A stretch of 18,779 nucleotides of DNA from positions 254,419 through 273,197 of the forward strand of contig WELB01000059.1 in the NCBI GenBank assembly GCA_009602725.1, given 5' to 3'. Origin of the DNA: Spirogloea muscicola. Its lineage: Eukaryota > Streptophyta > Zygnematophyceae > Spirogloeales > Spirogloeaceae. The notes below the pieces were generated by a model. It made no database searches and was not told the DNA's origin. It worked only from the letters and a program-made list of their open reading frames with translations. A program made the position numbers and the translations under genes. Position 1 is the first letter of the stretch, and each line of letters opens with the position of its first letter. This document shows positions 1 to 7,554 of this stretch, in pieces.

Positions 1-697
1 CCCCTTCCAAGTCGCCCTCCGCACTGCCCGCGACAGGCTCCTGCAGGTCCACCCCAACATGTCCGAGCAGACTGTTCCTTTCCGGCACCTCGCCCACACT
101 CCAGACCTGCGGGCTCAGGCACGCTTCACGGCGTTGGTCGAGAAGGCGGCCTCCGACCAGGCGGTGGAGCTTCTCCCTCCGTCTGACGTTCGCGGGCGTG
201 CTCGGCTTCTCTCCGCCTCTTCCCCTGGGGCGGCGGCGTGGCTCCAAGCGCTCCCACTCTATGCCGCACTTACCATGCCCGACGAGGTCTACCGGACGGC
301 GGTGCATCGGCTCTTGGGGCTCCTCCCTCCCTGCCTTACAGGTGTCACACAGTGCGAGTGCGGCGCCCGGCACGCCGACCCTGCGGAGCTGGCCGCGCAC
401 ATGCTCCGTTGCGCCCACGGAGGCGAGAGGACCGCTTCCCATGATCTTTTGCGCGATGGTATGCAGGGGGTGTTCATAGAGGCGGGCTTCAAGGTGGCGG
501 TGGAGTGCTCCTCAGTCATGCCCATCCTGCGGGGCGAGGACGGCCGGTCGCACACCCGACGCGCCGACCTGGTCGCTATCCCGCCCGGCGGCGGTCCCCG
601 CATCATCGCTGATGTGGTGACAACGGACAGCTACGACTCCGGCAACCCCACCAGGTCGGCGTCGTTTGCAGAGCATGCGGTAGGCCTGGCAGCCCGG

Positions 698-704
698 GCA
701 AAAG
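698..704. repeat. Target-site duplication, left copy (GCAAAAG)
   Basis: Seven-base direct repeat matching 789-795 exactly. The two copies bracket the 84-bp insertion and show it arrived by a duplicating insertion. Confidence 0.85.
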
Positions 705-788
705 GGAAGAAGTGGCACTCCCAATGGGGGCAAGGGCTGCGAAAAGCCAGCCCAAAAAGAATTCACAAAGGTTCAGAGGGGCCTAAGA
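705..788 (-). mobile_element. 84-bp short interspersed element (family A) inserted in the LINE ORF
   Basis: The insert is flanked by perfect 7-bp direct repeats GCAAAAG (698-704 and 789-795). Removing one repeat plus the insert restores the LINE reading frame exactly. On the minus strand it contains ATTCTTTTTGGGCTGGCTTT, then an imperfect GGGCTG...CAGCCC hairpin, then a CATTGGGAGTGCCACTTCTTCC-like end. This resembles the LINE 3' untranslated region at 1219-1276. No terminal inverted repeats are evident, which fits a retroposed tail better than a DNA transposon. Confidence 0.85.
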
Positions 789-795
789 GCAAAAG
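789..795. repeat. Target-site duplication, right copy (GCAAAAG)
   Basis: Exact match of 698-704. The LINE frame resumes from this repeat (GCA AAA GAG). Confidence 0.85.
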
Positions 796-1139
796 AGAAA
801 AAATATGCCGATCACCCAGTCGGTGATGAGTTCGCGGCCCTGGCGATAGATGTTCACGGGGCCTTCGGCAGCCGCTGGCTGGATCTCCTCCAGCGGCTTG
901 CTCGTCAGGCTATTGATCGGCGGTCAGGTCCGCCCGGGGCGCTGCCCGGCTTCAACGCCGCCGCGTCGCTCGCCCAGGTCTTTCGCATGCGCTTGGCGGT
1001 ATCGTTCCAGCGATCCCTTGCCCACGCCGTCCACACGCGCGCAGGACGCGCTCTGGCCGCCGCCTCCGGGTCTCGGCGGAGTGCCTCCTTCCCTGCCTCG
1101 AGCTACTCGGACCTGCTGTTGCTCACTCGCGGGTACTGA

Positions 1140-1290
1140 GCTTCCCTAGTATGTTGTCGTGATTGGTAGGGTAGAGGAGTCCTTCCTCGGCATCTCATTC
1201 TTCGGCTTTGGACATTGTCCATTCTTTTTGGGCTGGCTTTGCCAGCCCCTCTTTCTCTATGGGCGAGCCTTCTTCTTATCCTCAATTGAC
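1140..1290 (+). other. LINE 3' untranslated region with a perfect hairpin
   Basis: Non-coding stretch after the LINE stop. It holds a perfect 8-bp stem, GGGCTGGC (1230-1237) and GCCAGCCC (1241-1248), with a TTT loop. The hairpin is followed by CTCTTTCTCTATGGGCGAGCC and a CTTCTTC end near 1276. The last ~15 bases (1276-1290) differ from the end of the second copy, so they look like target or filler DNA. Hairpin sequences of this type recur at 705-788, 1523-1541, 1570-1618, 15855-15890, 17311-17345 and 17785-17838. Confidence 0.7.
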
Positions 1291-1570
1291 GGTATCGTTC
1301 CAGCGATCCCTTGCCCACGCTGTCCACACGCGCGCAGGGCGCGCTCTGGCCGCTGCCTCCGGGTCTCGGCGGAGTGCCTCCTTCCCTGCCTCGAGCTACT
1401 CGGACCTGATGTTGCTCACTCGCGGGTACTGAGCTTCCCTAGTATGTTGTCGTGATTGGTAGAGTAGAGGAGACCTTCCTCGGCATCTCATTCTTCGGCT
1501 TTGGACATTGTCCATTCTTTTTGGGCTGGCTTTGCCAGCCCCTCTTTCTCTATGGGCGAGCCTTCTTTTC
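1291..1570 (+). pseudogene. Second, 5'-truncated LINE copy in tandem
   Basis: The segment repeats 998-1275 at a 293-bp offset with about six substitutions. It starts inside the coding region (GGTATCGTTCCAGCG) and covers the last ~47 codons (SFQRSLAHAVHTRAGRA) to a TGA near 1430, then the same 3' untranslated region and hairpin (1523-1541). Both copies end at GAGCCTTCTT. It is either a tandem duplication or an independent, severely 5'-truncated LINE insertion next to the first 3' end. It is too short to encode anything functional. Confidence 0.8.
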
Positions 1571-1618
1571 ATTGAGGATAGGGGCTGGAACAGCCAGCCC
1601 AAAAAAGAATGGACAAAG
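1570..1618 (-). mobile_element. Family A short element, inverted
   Basis: ATTGAGGATAGGGGCTGG...CCAGCCC followed by AAAAAAGAATGGACAAAG is the reverse complement of the LINE 3' hairpin region at 1513-1560. The two form a fold-back about 100 bp long. It lies at the end of the minus-strand gag fragment, whose frame reads through it and gains an unrelated C-terminus. Confidence 0.65.
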
Positions 1619-1620
1619 TA

Positions 1621-2410
1621 CACAGTTTCTCAGCGGACACAGAACAGTTGGTAGTAATTGTGTCGCTAATAGGCTCAGGTGAAACAGGCTTGACACGGCG
1701 TGATAGGCTGTCGGCTTCAACTTCCTTCGACCTAAAACTTGCCGGATATCTAGAGTTACCCAGCCTAACTGTTTGCTGTTGTTCTGTTTCTCCACGCTTC
1801 AGAGGATTGCGACTTATCTCAGACCCAACCATAGCGGTTGCAGCAGGAAAGTAATCAGCATCAGGGCGGTACCTGTCAATTTTCTCTGAGGGCTGCGAAT
1901 CTGAGATATAATCCTGGTCCTCCTGTTCATCTGGATCAAACAACGCAGCTGAGACTACTTTAGTCCTGGTCTGCGCTTTGGCCATAGCCAGCTGTTTGTT
2001 TAGGTCAGCAATCTGTAGAGCCATCTGCTCTATCTTATCGGATTGTGACCCTTTTGACTTGTTACTATCATACTGAGGCTTCTTTGATGCAATTTTTGCT
2101 CTCAGCGCCTCAGGCATTTTAGCAGGATTCTTTTGCCAGCATTGCTGTTCGATGTGACCTGGCTTTGAGCAATATGCACAGGTCGCACCACTCGTTTGAT
2201 GCTTCAACCGACAATCTTTCTCAAGATGACACATTCTACCACACATATGACACTTGAGAGTGACACGACTGTGAGGTACCACATCTTCGTTGTGATAAGA
2301 GCTAGGCAAAGCAACGTGAGCACTTCTGGTACCTGTAGCTGCCTTGTCCTTAGTCGTCTGTTGTGAGCCCAAAGCTTTCAGACCTGCAAAATGTTCATTG
2401 ACAGTTTGCA
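1621..2410 (-). pseudogene. gag: Ty3/Gypsy gag fragment (copy 1): two zinc knuckles and C-terminal region
   Basis: This is a nucleocapsid-type Gag fragment. Numbered from the TTG codon at 2372-2370, it has two CX2CX4HX4C zinc knuckles, CHMCGRMCHLEKDC (41-54) and CAYCSKPGHIEQQC (65-78). A charged region follows (KQLAMAKAQ, NPLKRGE, YPASF, RRVKPV, CSVSAE) that recurs in copies 2 and 3. No ATG is needed: homology continues upstream of 2372 (NEHFAG, compared with DERFAG in copy 3), so the TTG is not a real start. The upstream capsid part is missing. The last ~17 codons (below about 1620) come from a family A repeat. The frame is open, but this is a truncated relic joined head-to-head with copy 2. 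Confidence 0.85.
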
Positions 2411-2986
2411 GTAAAATTGGCAGTTGCCAAGGCGCAGACCAAGTCTAAGATAGTCTCGGCTGCGTTGCCTTATTCAGATCAGCAGGAGGATGAGGATACT
2501 TACACAGGACAGCACAACCCCCACAATCCTGATGGGTATGATGCTTATTACCGTCATGCTTATACTTTATCTCTGCCCAGTCGTAATCCTCTTAAGCGAG
2601 GGGAAAACGAACTGCAGCAGAATGTCAGTTCTGGTAATTTCTGGTACCCGGCGAGTTTCCAGCTGAAGGATGTTGAAGCCGGCAGCCCACCTCGCCGTGT
2701 TAAGCCTGTGGTACCCAAGCCACTTAGCGACACAGTTCCCACCAGTTGTTCTGTGTCAGCTGAAGTACTATTGAAGAAAATGTACTCAACACCTGTTCTG
2801 AGTTTTGAGGAACATTTTAGCCATATCGCAGTTGTACTTACAACCCTTCAGCAGGCTGGGCTAAGATGTCACCCCGGCAAATGTCGTTCTGGCTTACCTG
2901 AGGTTGACTACTTGGGTCCACCAGACATCACACAAGGGATTGTCTCCGCAAGCTGCCGAAGTGCAAGCAGTTCTCGACATTTTTGA
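2411..2986 (+). pseudogene. Copy 2 gag tail fused by deletion to late RT
   Basis: The first part (to about 2795) matches the gag C-terminal region of copies 1 and 3: LAVAKAQ, VSAALPYSD, RNPLKRGE, YPASF, RRVKPV and SVSAE. After YSTPVLS it switches to FEEHFSHIAVVL, LQQAGLRCHPGKC and VDYLG, the RT segment that follows the YIDD box in copy 3. About 3.1 kb is therefore missing by comparison with copy 3 (about 9150 to 12250). The frame then fails; the downstream RT reading is in another frame from about 2904. No function is possible. Confidence 0.8.
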
Positions 2987-3413
2987 ACCCACGAATCTCA
3001 AATCATTACGATCGTTCCTTGGTTTGGCTTGTTACTATCGACGTTTTATCAAGGATTTCAGTTCCATAGCTCGGCCTCTTAATGGTTTGTTACAAAAGGA
3101 TGTAAAATGGCAACGGACTCCTCCTCGTCACCAGGCGTTTAATCAGCTTAAACATGCTCTCACTCAGGCTCCAGTTCTGCGACATCCTGATTATACTCAA
3201 CTGTTCTATTTACACACTCATTGGAGCAAGGTTGGCAGGGGCGCTGTTTTGACTCAGCGTGACGAGAACAAACATCATTATGTTATTGCTTATGCTAGCT
3301 GCAGTAACAATTCTGACAACAAAATTATTCGGCATATGAAGGGGAGTGCTTGGCTGCCATGTGGGCTATCACACATTTCCGACCTTACCTTCATGGTCGC
3401 TCATTTCAATTAA
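2904..3413 (+). pseudogene. Copy 2 RT thumb/connection and first half of RNase H
   Basis: GLSPQAAEVQAVLDI, LKSLRSFLGLACYYRRFI and the following RPLNGLLQKD are the classic Ty3/Gypsy segment between RT and RNase H. RNase H begins near 3195. Where the family has LHTDAS, codon 3219-3221 is CAT (His), so the first catalytic aspartate is lost. YASCSNNSDNK replaces the usual YASR...E.NY, so the catalytic glutamate region is also degraded. A frameshift near 3335 moves the rest of RNase H to another frame. Confidence 0.8.
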
Positions 3414-3535
3414 TCACTGATCATCAACCCTTACAATGGTTGCTGACTACTCAAAATCTCAGAGGCAAGCTAGCACGCTGGTCTATTCAATTACAGCAGT
3501 ATGACTTCACAATTGTTCATCGTCCCTGTGTTTAA
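3338..3535 (+). pseudogene. Copy 2 second half of RNase H
   Basis: ECLAAMWAITHFRPYLHGRSF, LITDHQPLQWLL, GKLARWSIQLQQYDF and IVHRPC match the Ty3/Gypsy RNase H consensus, including the TDH aspartate. The frame ends at TAA 3533-3535, where the family normally continues to ADALSR; that motif lies in the next frame. Confidence 0.82.
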
Positions 3536-3543
3536 AATGGGTT

Positions 3544-3825
3544 ATGTGGGACGCCGATGCTCTAAGTCGAAGTCCAATCCCTGATGCTGATTCCAATCCA
3601 CTTGTTCACATGACTATATGGCATAAGACAGTGTTTCCTTCTCGGCTAGCTCATGCTCTGAGATCATCCACACATAATAATAATTCAGCATACGCTCTCG
3701 ACATACCTGATGATACCTTCTTTTCTGAAAGATGTCTGGTTGGACACACCAGTTTTAAAGTATCTATAGACTGGTATATATCCTCCCGACTCTACAACAG
3801 TGCAGAAGGATCGCATGAAATGTAG
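3544..3825 (+). pseudogene. Copy 2 RNase H end and linker to integrase
   Basis: The segment starts with WDADALSRSP, the usual RNase H terminal motif (ADALSR). About 80 residues of unconserved linker follow, leading to the integrase zinc-binding domain. Its first methionine is not a true start; the segment is reached from 3338-3535 by a frameshift and a stop. Confidence 0.75.
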
Positions 3826-4408
3826 AGCACGTCGTTATGTCTGGACTGATACACAACTTGTCAAACCAGATACTGAATATGGCAATCAGATCGTTCCACC
3901 ATCTGCAGTGCGGCCACAATTAGTGCGCGATGTTCATGCCTCCTTAGGGCATTTTGGCGTCAAACGCACTATCTCTCTATTGGCCACTAAATACTGGTGG
4001 TCTGGCATAACAAATACGGTGAAACATGTTCTGTCTACCTGTAAAGAATGTGATCGCATACGAAGAACTTTATCATTGCAGACACCTGTGCTCCATCCGT
4101 TGCCCATTCATGGATTGTTCTATCGGTGGAGTTTGGACTTGGCTGGTCCCCTGCGTCTGGGTAAACAAAGACCCTACGTGTTTATCATGATCGAACACTT
4201 CAGAAAATGGGTTGAGGTTGTCACCATTCCTACCAAGTCTAGTGTACACGTCGCTGAGTCCTTCTTGGACCAAGTATTGTCCAGATTTGGTGCTTGTGCT
4301 GAGGTACTCACCGATCAAGGCTCGGAATTTCAGGGTGAATTTCTAACGTCTCCTAGACCAAACTTTTATCGATCATCGACTTACCTCACGAGACCACACC
4401 CAAGCTGA
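3800..4408 (+). pseudogene. Copy 2 integrase: HHCC zinc-binding domain and catalytic core up to the second Asp
   Basis: Integrase joins the reverse-transcribed DNA to the chromosome. The HHCC domain is visible as HASLGHFG (His codons 3935 and 3950) and CKEC (Cys codons 4040 and 4049). The catalytic core follows: Asp in WSLDLAGPL (codon 4136-4138) and Asp in VLTDQGSEF (codon 4313-4315). Past about 4340 the frame drifts into meaningless sequence. The glutamate is in the next segment, 35 codons after the second Asp, so this is a DD35E core broken by a frameshift. Confidence 0.85.
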
Positions 4409-4508
4409 TGGCTTAGCGGAACGCATGGTTCAGACTATCACACGTGGTCTGACCAAGTATGCTCTTCGCAAAGGCACAGAAGGGTGGAACAAGTTCCTGC
4501 CATTATGA
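4342..4508 (+). pseudogene. Copy 2 integrase segment with the catalytic Glu
   Basis: The frame shifted by one reads HTQADGLAERMVQTITRGL, with the Glu codon at 4419-4421. It stops at TGA 4506-4508. This is the usual Gypsy ADG..ER motif that completes the DDE triad. Confidence 0.78.
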
Positions 4509-4975
4509 TGGGATACCGGATGTCGAAACAGACGTCTTTGTCGGCCTATAGCCCGTACTTTCTTTTCTATGGACGTCATCCAGTCATTCCAGTAAGTCTT
4601 CCAGCTGTTGTCACAGAAGTAGTTGACTTGATACTCCGACAACGTGGATTAAAGTTTGTACTGAGCGGGGTCGCCTATTCAAAAGTCATTTGCCCATTGC
4701 TTTGGACAACCTCCGTATTTGCTCAGCACCGCGATACCCAACGATATGCTACAACTCGCAGTGGCGATTATCAAACCAAACATCAAACCATTGCTGTCAA
4801 TGACTTTGTATACCTCAAAGTGAAAGCTCAGGATGCACTAGATGCCTCTACAGGTCCGTTCATATACAAGGTTGTTGGCAAAAGCAACTCAGGCGTCATT
4901 CGTACAGGGTTCAGGTGGCAGGGAAATTTCAGACCACATACAGAATGTCACACCCTGTCGTCTATCCAACATTGA
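4484..4975 (+). pseudogene. Copy 2 integrase C-terminal region with GPF-like module
   Basis: Contains LSAYSPYFLFYGRHPVIP, the typical region after the integrase core, then AQHRDTQRYA, VNDFVYLKVKAQDALDA and TGPFIYKVVGKSNSGVIR. The last matches the GPF/Y module that follows integrase in many Ty3/Gypsy elements. The end (after about 4900) is a wrong-frame tail; the correct frame continues in 4842-5198. Copy 3 has the same block at about 12620-12880. Confidence 0.8.
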
Positions 4976-5198
4976 CACTATAATAGATCCTACCAGGCAG
5001 TGGGTTTCTGCGCACTTGTCATGCGAAATTTGTCATCGAGAAGACCAAGCTGCCACCATGCTGTTGTGTTCTGCTTGCAACAAAGGGTGGCACATTCATT
5101 GTTTGACACCACCACTCACCACTATCCCTTCTGATGATTGGTTCTGCACGGCTTGTGTGGATGCTGACCCAAGTCTGCGACCTGGTCAGGACTCATAG
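4842..5198 (+). pseudogene. Copy 2 integrase C-terminal extension: PHD zinc finger
   Basis: After ISDHIQNVTPC.LSNIDTIIDP and WVSAHLS comes a complete C4HC3 PHD finger at 5022-5156. Its parts are CEIC, CSAC, GWHIHC, TPPLTTIPSDDWFC and TAC, with the invariant Trp two residues before the seventh ligand. The protein ends at TAG 5196-5198 after PSLRPGQDS. Known PHD fingers of this type bind histone H3 tails, often methylated or unmodified Lys4. In a retrotransposon integrase it would be expected to steer integration, much as a chromodomain does; that role is inferred. Confidence 0.88.
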
Positions 5199-5211
5199 TT
5201 GGGGGGGGGGT
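5199..5211 (+). promoter_or_regulatory. Candidate polypurine tract (G10)
   Basis: Directly after the stop codon comes TTGGGGGGGGGGT, with ten G at 5201-5210. Copy 3 has the same layout at 13117-13132. LTR retrotransposons prime plus-strand DNA at a purine run just before the 3' LTR. The next bases are TAA rather than the usual TG, so the LTR boundary is unproven. Confidence 0.5.
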
Positions 5212-5484
5212 AAAACTGGAAATCATCCGCACAAGCTCCAGTTACCTCCTCATTCCGATAGTACACTATCTATCTTATCTGTCGTGCCGTATCCTGTCGA
5301 CTGCCTATTTGTGTCGATCTGACTAGGACAGTGACTGGGCTTCACACGTGGCCTCTTAGGCTGACTCATCCACTTCGGTGTGTGATTCACGCTAAGGATG
5401 GAGGACCACTTTTTCCTCCCTATGTGGCTCCTAGGCTGGGTCATAAATTTTTGTGTGTGATTCACGCTGACAATGGAGGTCCAC
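5212..5484 (+). repeat. LTR-like DNA with a 75-bp diverged tandem repeat
   Basis: No gene. Two units at a 75-bp offset share TAGGCTG..TCAT...GTGTGATTCACGCT..GATGGAGG.CCAC (about 5355-5409 and 5430-5484). GTCGATCTGAC at 5313-5323 recurs at 6310-6320 with weaker flanking similarity. Position after the candidate polypurine tract suggests a 3' LTR, but no matching 5' LTR was found for this copy. Confidence 0.5.
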
Positions 5485-5720
5485 CCATCTCTGACTCTCT
5501 CTCTCGGCAACAACAACGACATCTCGGCGACAACAACGACATCGACCGCTCATCCAATGCGGCCGTCAACAACAACATTACCAGCTCATCAAATGCGGAC
5601 GACATCAACAACAAAGCGACTACAAGGGCCCAGGCCCACGCACAACGCCAACCGGCCGAAGACCGTTCAAGGCGCAACGAGGAAAGCCCACCTACAAGCA
5701 CCTCAACCACCAACACGACC
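5485..5720 (+). repeat. CAACAA/CGACAACAAC-rich degenerate tandem repeats
   Basis: Two near-identical 20-bp units (CTCGGCAACAACAACGACAT and CTCGGCGACAACAACGACAT, about 5502-5541). They are followed by two ~36-bp units built on GCTCATC.AATGCGG.CG and AACAACA. The open frames here are low-complexity products of the repeat, not genes. Confidence 0.6.
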
Positions 5721-6545
5721 GTCAAGGTGGGCGCTATCGAAGCGGTGGCAGGCGATCGTGGCACGGACCATTGGATATCACCATCCAAGGTCAAGTCGGC
5801 GCCAGGGTCGGGAGCGGCCCACGAAGGCCGGCAATACAGTTAGCCAATCAGCGTAGCCGACGGCCGCATCTGGCCCGTCAGGTAGCGCTAGGGTTTCACC
5901 GCGTCGGGCCCATGTCGGGGCGCGCGCTCTCTGCCAGGCAGTCCGCTTGGCAGTACTCACCCTCCTGCCGCGCCTGCGCCCACCCACGCCTGCATCCACT
6001 CGCGCCTGCGTCCGCGAGAGCGCAGTCTGGGGCGCATACGGCGTGCGCGCACAGCGAGCCCTGCACGGACCCGCTGCGACTGCGTGAAGTCGTTCTATCT
6101 GTGTGGTGAGCAGTCTTAACATTGGACTTTTCTTGCGAGTCTTACATCTGGAGTGTTGTGCTCATTGTTTTGAGTGCACGTTTCGAAACCTGTTGCTTGC
6201 GTGCATCCATTGGCTGCACTGCCTGTTAAATCGCGAACACAGAGAAGGTGCGGGCTTGTCCCGACAATCTTGGAAGTGTCATGAGTTATCCCGTCGGTGG
6301 CTTATTCATGTCGATCTGACAAGGCATGTGAGGTGGCTGTCCACGTGGACATTTAAGGCACGTCACCTATCCATTAATGTGGACCAAAATTCGCAACTTC
6401 GGCACCTCCAACTCGGCTCCGGTCAGGTAAGTGAGCAGGTGCCGCCGCGTCGTCGATCGTCATCGGCAATCGGACTTCATCCTGCCATCCCAACCTTGCC
6501 GCTCGTACCGCTCAAAAGGCCTCAAAGCGAAGCCGAAAAGCCCTA
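5721..6545. other. Gene-free stretch, GC-rich then mixed
   Basis: The part at 5850-6090 is GC-rich and low in complexity (CGCGCC, CCTGCG). The part at 6100-6545 is more balanced. Open frames on both strands lack any recognisable domain. The block 6291-6390 (GTCGATCTGAC, then CACGTGG) resembles 5295-5395 and may be a fragment of the same LTR. I see no gene. Confidence 0.5.
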
Positions 6546-6760
6546 AGGCCCGCTCTGATGGGGATAACCCACCCTGATGGGCGAAGGCGGGTACCGGCCA
6601 GGCTAGCGGCGGGTAAAGGTGAAAGGGTGAGGGAATAGCAATCCCAGGCTACACTGGCCTTGGGGATGAAGGGTGGAGGGGCAGAGCAGCAATAGCGGTC
6701 TCAGGGTTACACTGGCCTTGAGATTGAGGATGGAGGGTAAAGCCAAATAGGCCACAGCGG
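6546..6760 (+). repeat. 58-bp diverged tandem repeat
   Basis: ACACTGGCCTTG followed by G.GATGAAGGGTGGAGGG occurs at 6651 and again at 6709, a 58-bp offset, in a purine-rich stretch. No gene is seen. Confidence 0.6.
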
Positions 6761-6812
6761 CTGCTCTGAAACTATGCCATTCTTTCTGACCGGCATAAGC
6801 GAGCGGAGGGCT

Positions 6813-6838
6813 AGGACCGAGCAGTTCTACTCGGTCCT
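6813..6838. repeat. Perfect 9-bp hairpin (AGGACCGAG/CTCGGTCCT)
   Basis: Stem 6813-6821 pairs with 6830-6838 around an 8-base loop. The right arm and loop (6823-6840) also match 7409-7426 in inverted orientation over 18 bases. Confidence 0.6.
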
Positions 6839-6857
6839 GTCTCCTTCCCTTAGCCGA

Positions 6858-6945
6858 TTTCTCCGCCACCACCGCCGCCGCTGTCGTCGTCGCTCTTGCT
6901 GTCGTCGCTGCCGCTGCCGCTGCCGCTGCCGCCGTCCCCGCTGAC
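6858..6945 (+). repeat. Trinucleotide-rich microsatellite (CCG, GTC, GCTGCC)
   Basis: Interrupted CCGCCACCACCGCC, GTCGTCGTCG and GCTGCCGCTGCC runs. The alanine/threonine-rich minus-strand open frame over this stretch is a product of the repeat. Confidence 0.75.
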
Positions 6946-7554
6946 ACATCCGCGGGCATCGAGCGCGCGTTGGCCGTGCCAAGAAGGCACGGGTAGGCGT
7001 GAAGGACCGGATTTGCCCTTGAGGAGCCTTCTACCGGAGAATTCCGTCCACCGGTACGTAAACCGGCACGTTTGTACCTGCTCTATCAGGCACTCCGAGC
7101 GTTGTCTCGGAAAACGTTCGTATTGTGGTGCTTACATCAGCACCATATGCATTGGTTGCATTGTGGGCATTCTTGCACGTACTAACGAAAGTCCCAAATA
7201 GGGCGTGTAGAAATAGAGCACTAAGTCCCTAATCGGGCGTACTCTGTTACCGGGTTACCGGCACTGGATACTTTCGGTTACCAGTTACCGGCACTTGGCA
7301 CCGAGACCATTGGCTACTGTGAACAAGACTCCTCTCGGGTTCTAATTGATACCAATACTGGTTCATATATTACTGTTAATTGCTTGGTGTCTTACCACCC
7401 ACTTGTTTACAGGACCGAGTAGAACTCTTCGTTGTTTGAGATCTGATTCTTGCCTCAGAGATTGTCTTGGATAGAGCTTGTGGCTTTGATTTGATTCCTA
7501 CACCGAGGCTGTGTCTTTGTGTGGTTAAGACATTCAGGCTGTTCACAATAGTGC
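6946..7554. other. Leader or LTR-like region upstream of gag with small tandem repeats
   Basis: No gene. There are two diverged direct repeats: AAGTCCC.AAT.GGGCGT at 7189 and 7223 (34-bp offset), and GTTACCGGCACT at 7254 and 7284 (30-bp offset). This is where the 5' LTR, primer-binding site and leader of copy 3 should lie. No tRNA-complementary primer site and no match to the DNA after 13132 could be found by eye. Confidence 0.5.

Larger units (their letters stand above)
2..1139 (+). pseudogene. LINE (non-LTR retrotransposon) ORF2 C-terminal end, interrupted by an 84-bp insertion
   Basis: The frame is open at the left window edge, so this is the tail of a longer reverse-transcriptase protein that begins outside the window. 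It holds a Cys/His cluster (CECGARH ... HMLRC, about 350-415), then GGERT.SHD.LRD, then a restriction-like endonuclease pattern (RRADLVAI ... RIIADVVTT, about 555-625), typical of LINE ORF2 C-termini. The frame of codon 698-700 breaks at 705. After a 91-bp shift it resumes in another frame from 789 and runs without stops to TGA 1137-1139, through EKKYADHPVGDEFAALAID, WLDLLQRLA and RLAVSFQRS. The same WLDLLQRLA block recurs in the relic at 15261-15812, which supports the joined reading. GC content is much higher than in the Ty3/Gypsy copies. The LINE clade cannot be settled because the RT domain is outside the window. Confidence 0.85.
2411..5210 (+). mobile_element. Ty3/Gypsy retrotransposon copy 2, internally deleted and decayed
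   Basis: The order is gag C-terminal region, last part of RT, RNase H, integrase, PHD finger, then a G10 tract. A deletion fused gag directly to late RT near 2800, removing protease, methyltransferase and the RT catalytic region present in copy 3. The coding path changes frame at least six times. It abuts copy 1 head-to-head at about 2410. No PBS or paired LTRs could be identified. Confidence 0.85.

Noticed and set aside
850-1149. 99-codon plus-strand frame as a gene
   Set aside because: It is a shadow frame over the true LINE reading, which runs from 789 to the stop at 1137-1139 in another frame.
6555-6600. Hammerhead ribozyme around CTGATGGGCGAAGG
   Set aside because: The conserved CTGANGA...GAAA core is not present and no matching stems were found.
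6603-6959. Alanine-rich minus-strand frame as a protein
   Set aside because: It is the translation of the trinucleotide repeat at 6858-6945.
7340-7365. Primer-binding site complementary to initiator tRNA
   Set aside because: TGGTATCAA occurs only on the minus strand, the wrong orientation for a plus-strand element, and the match is short.
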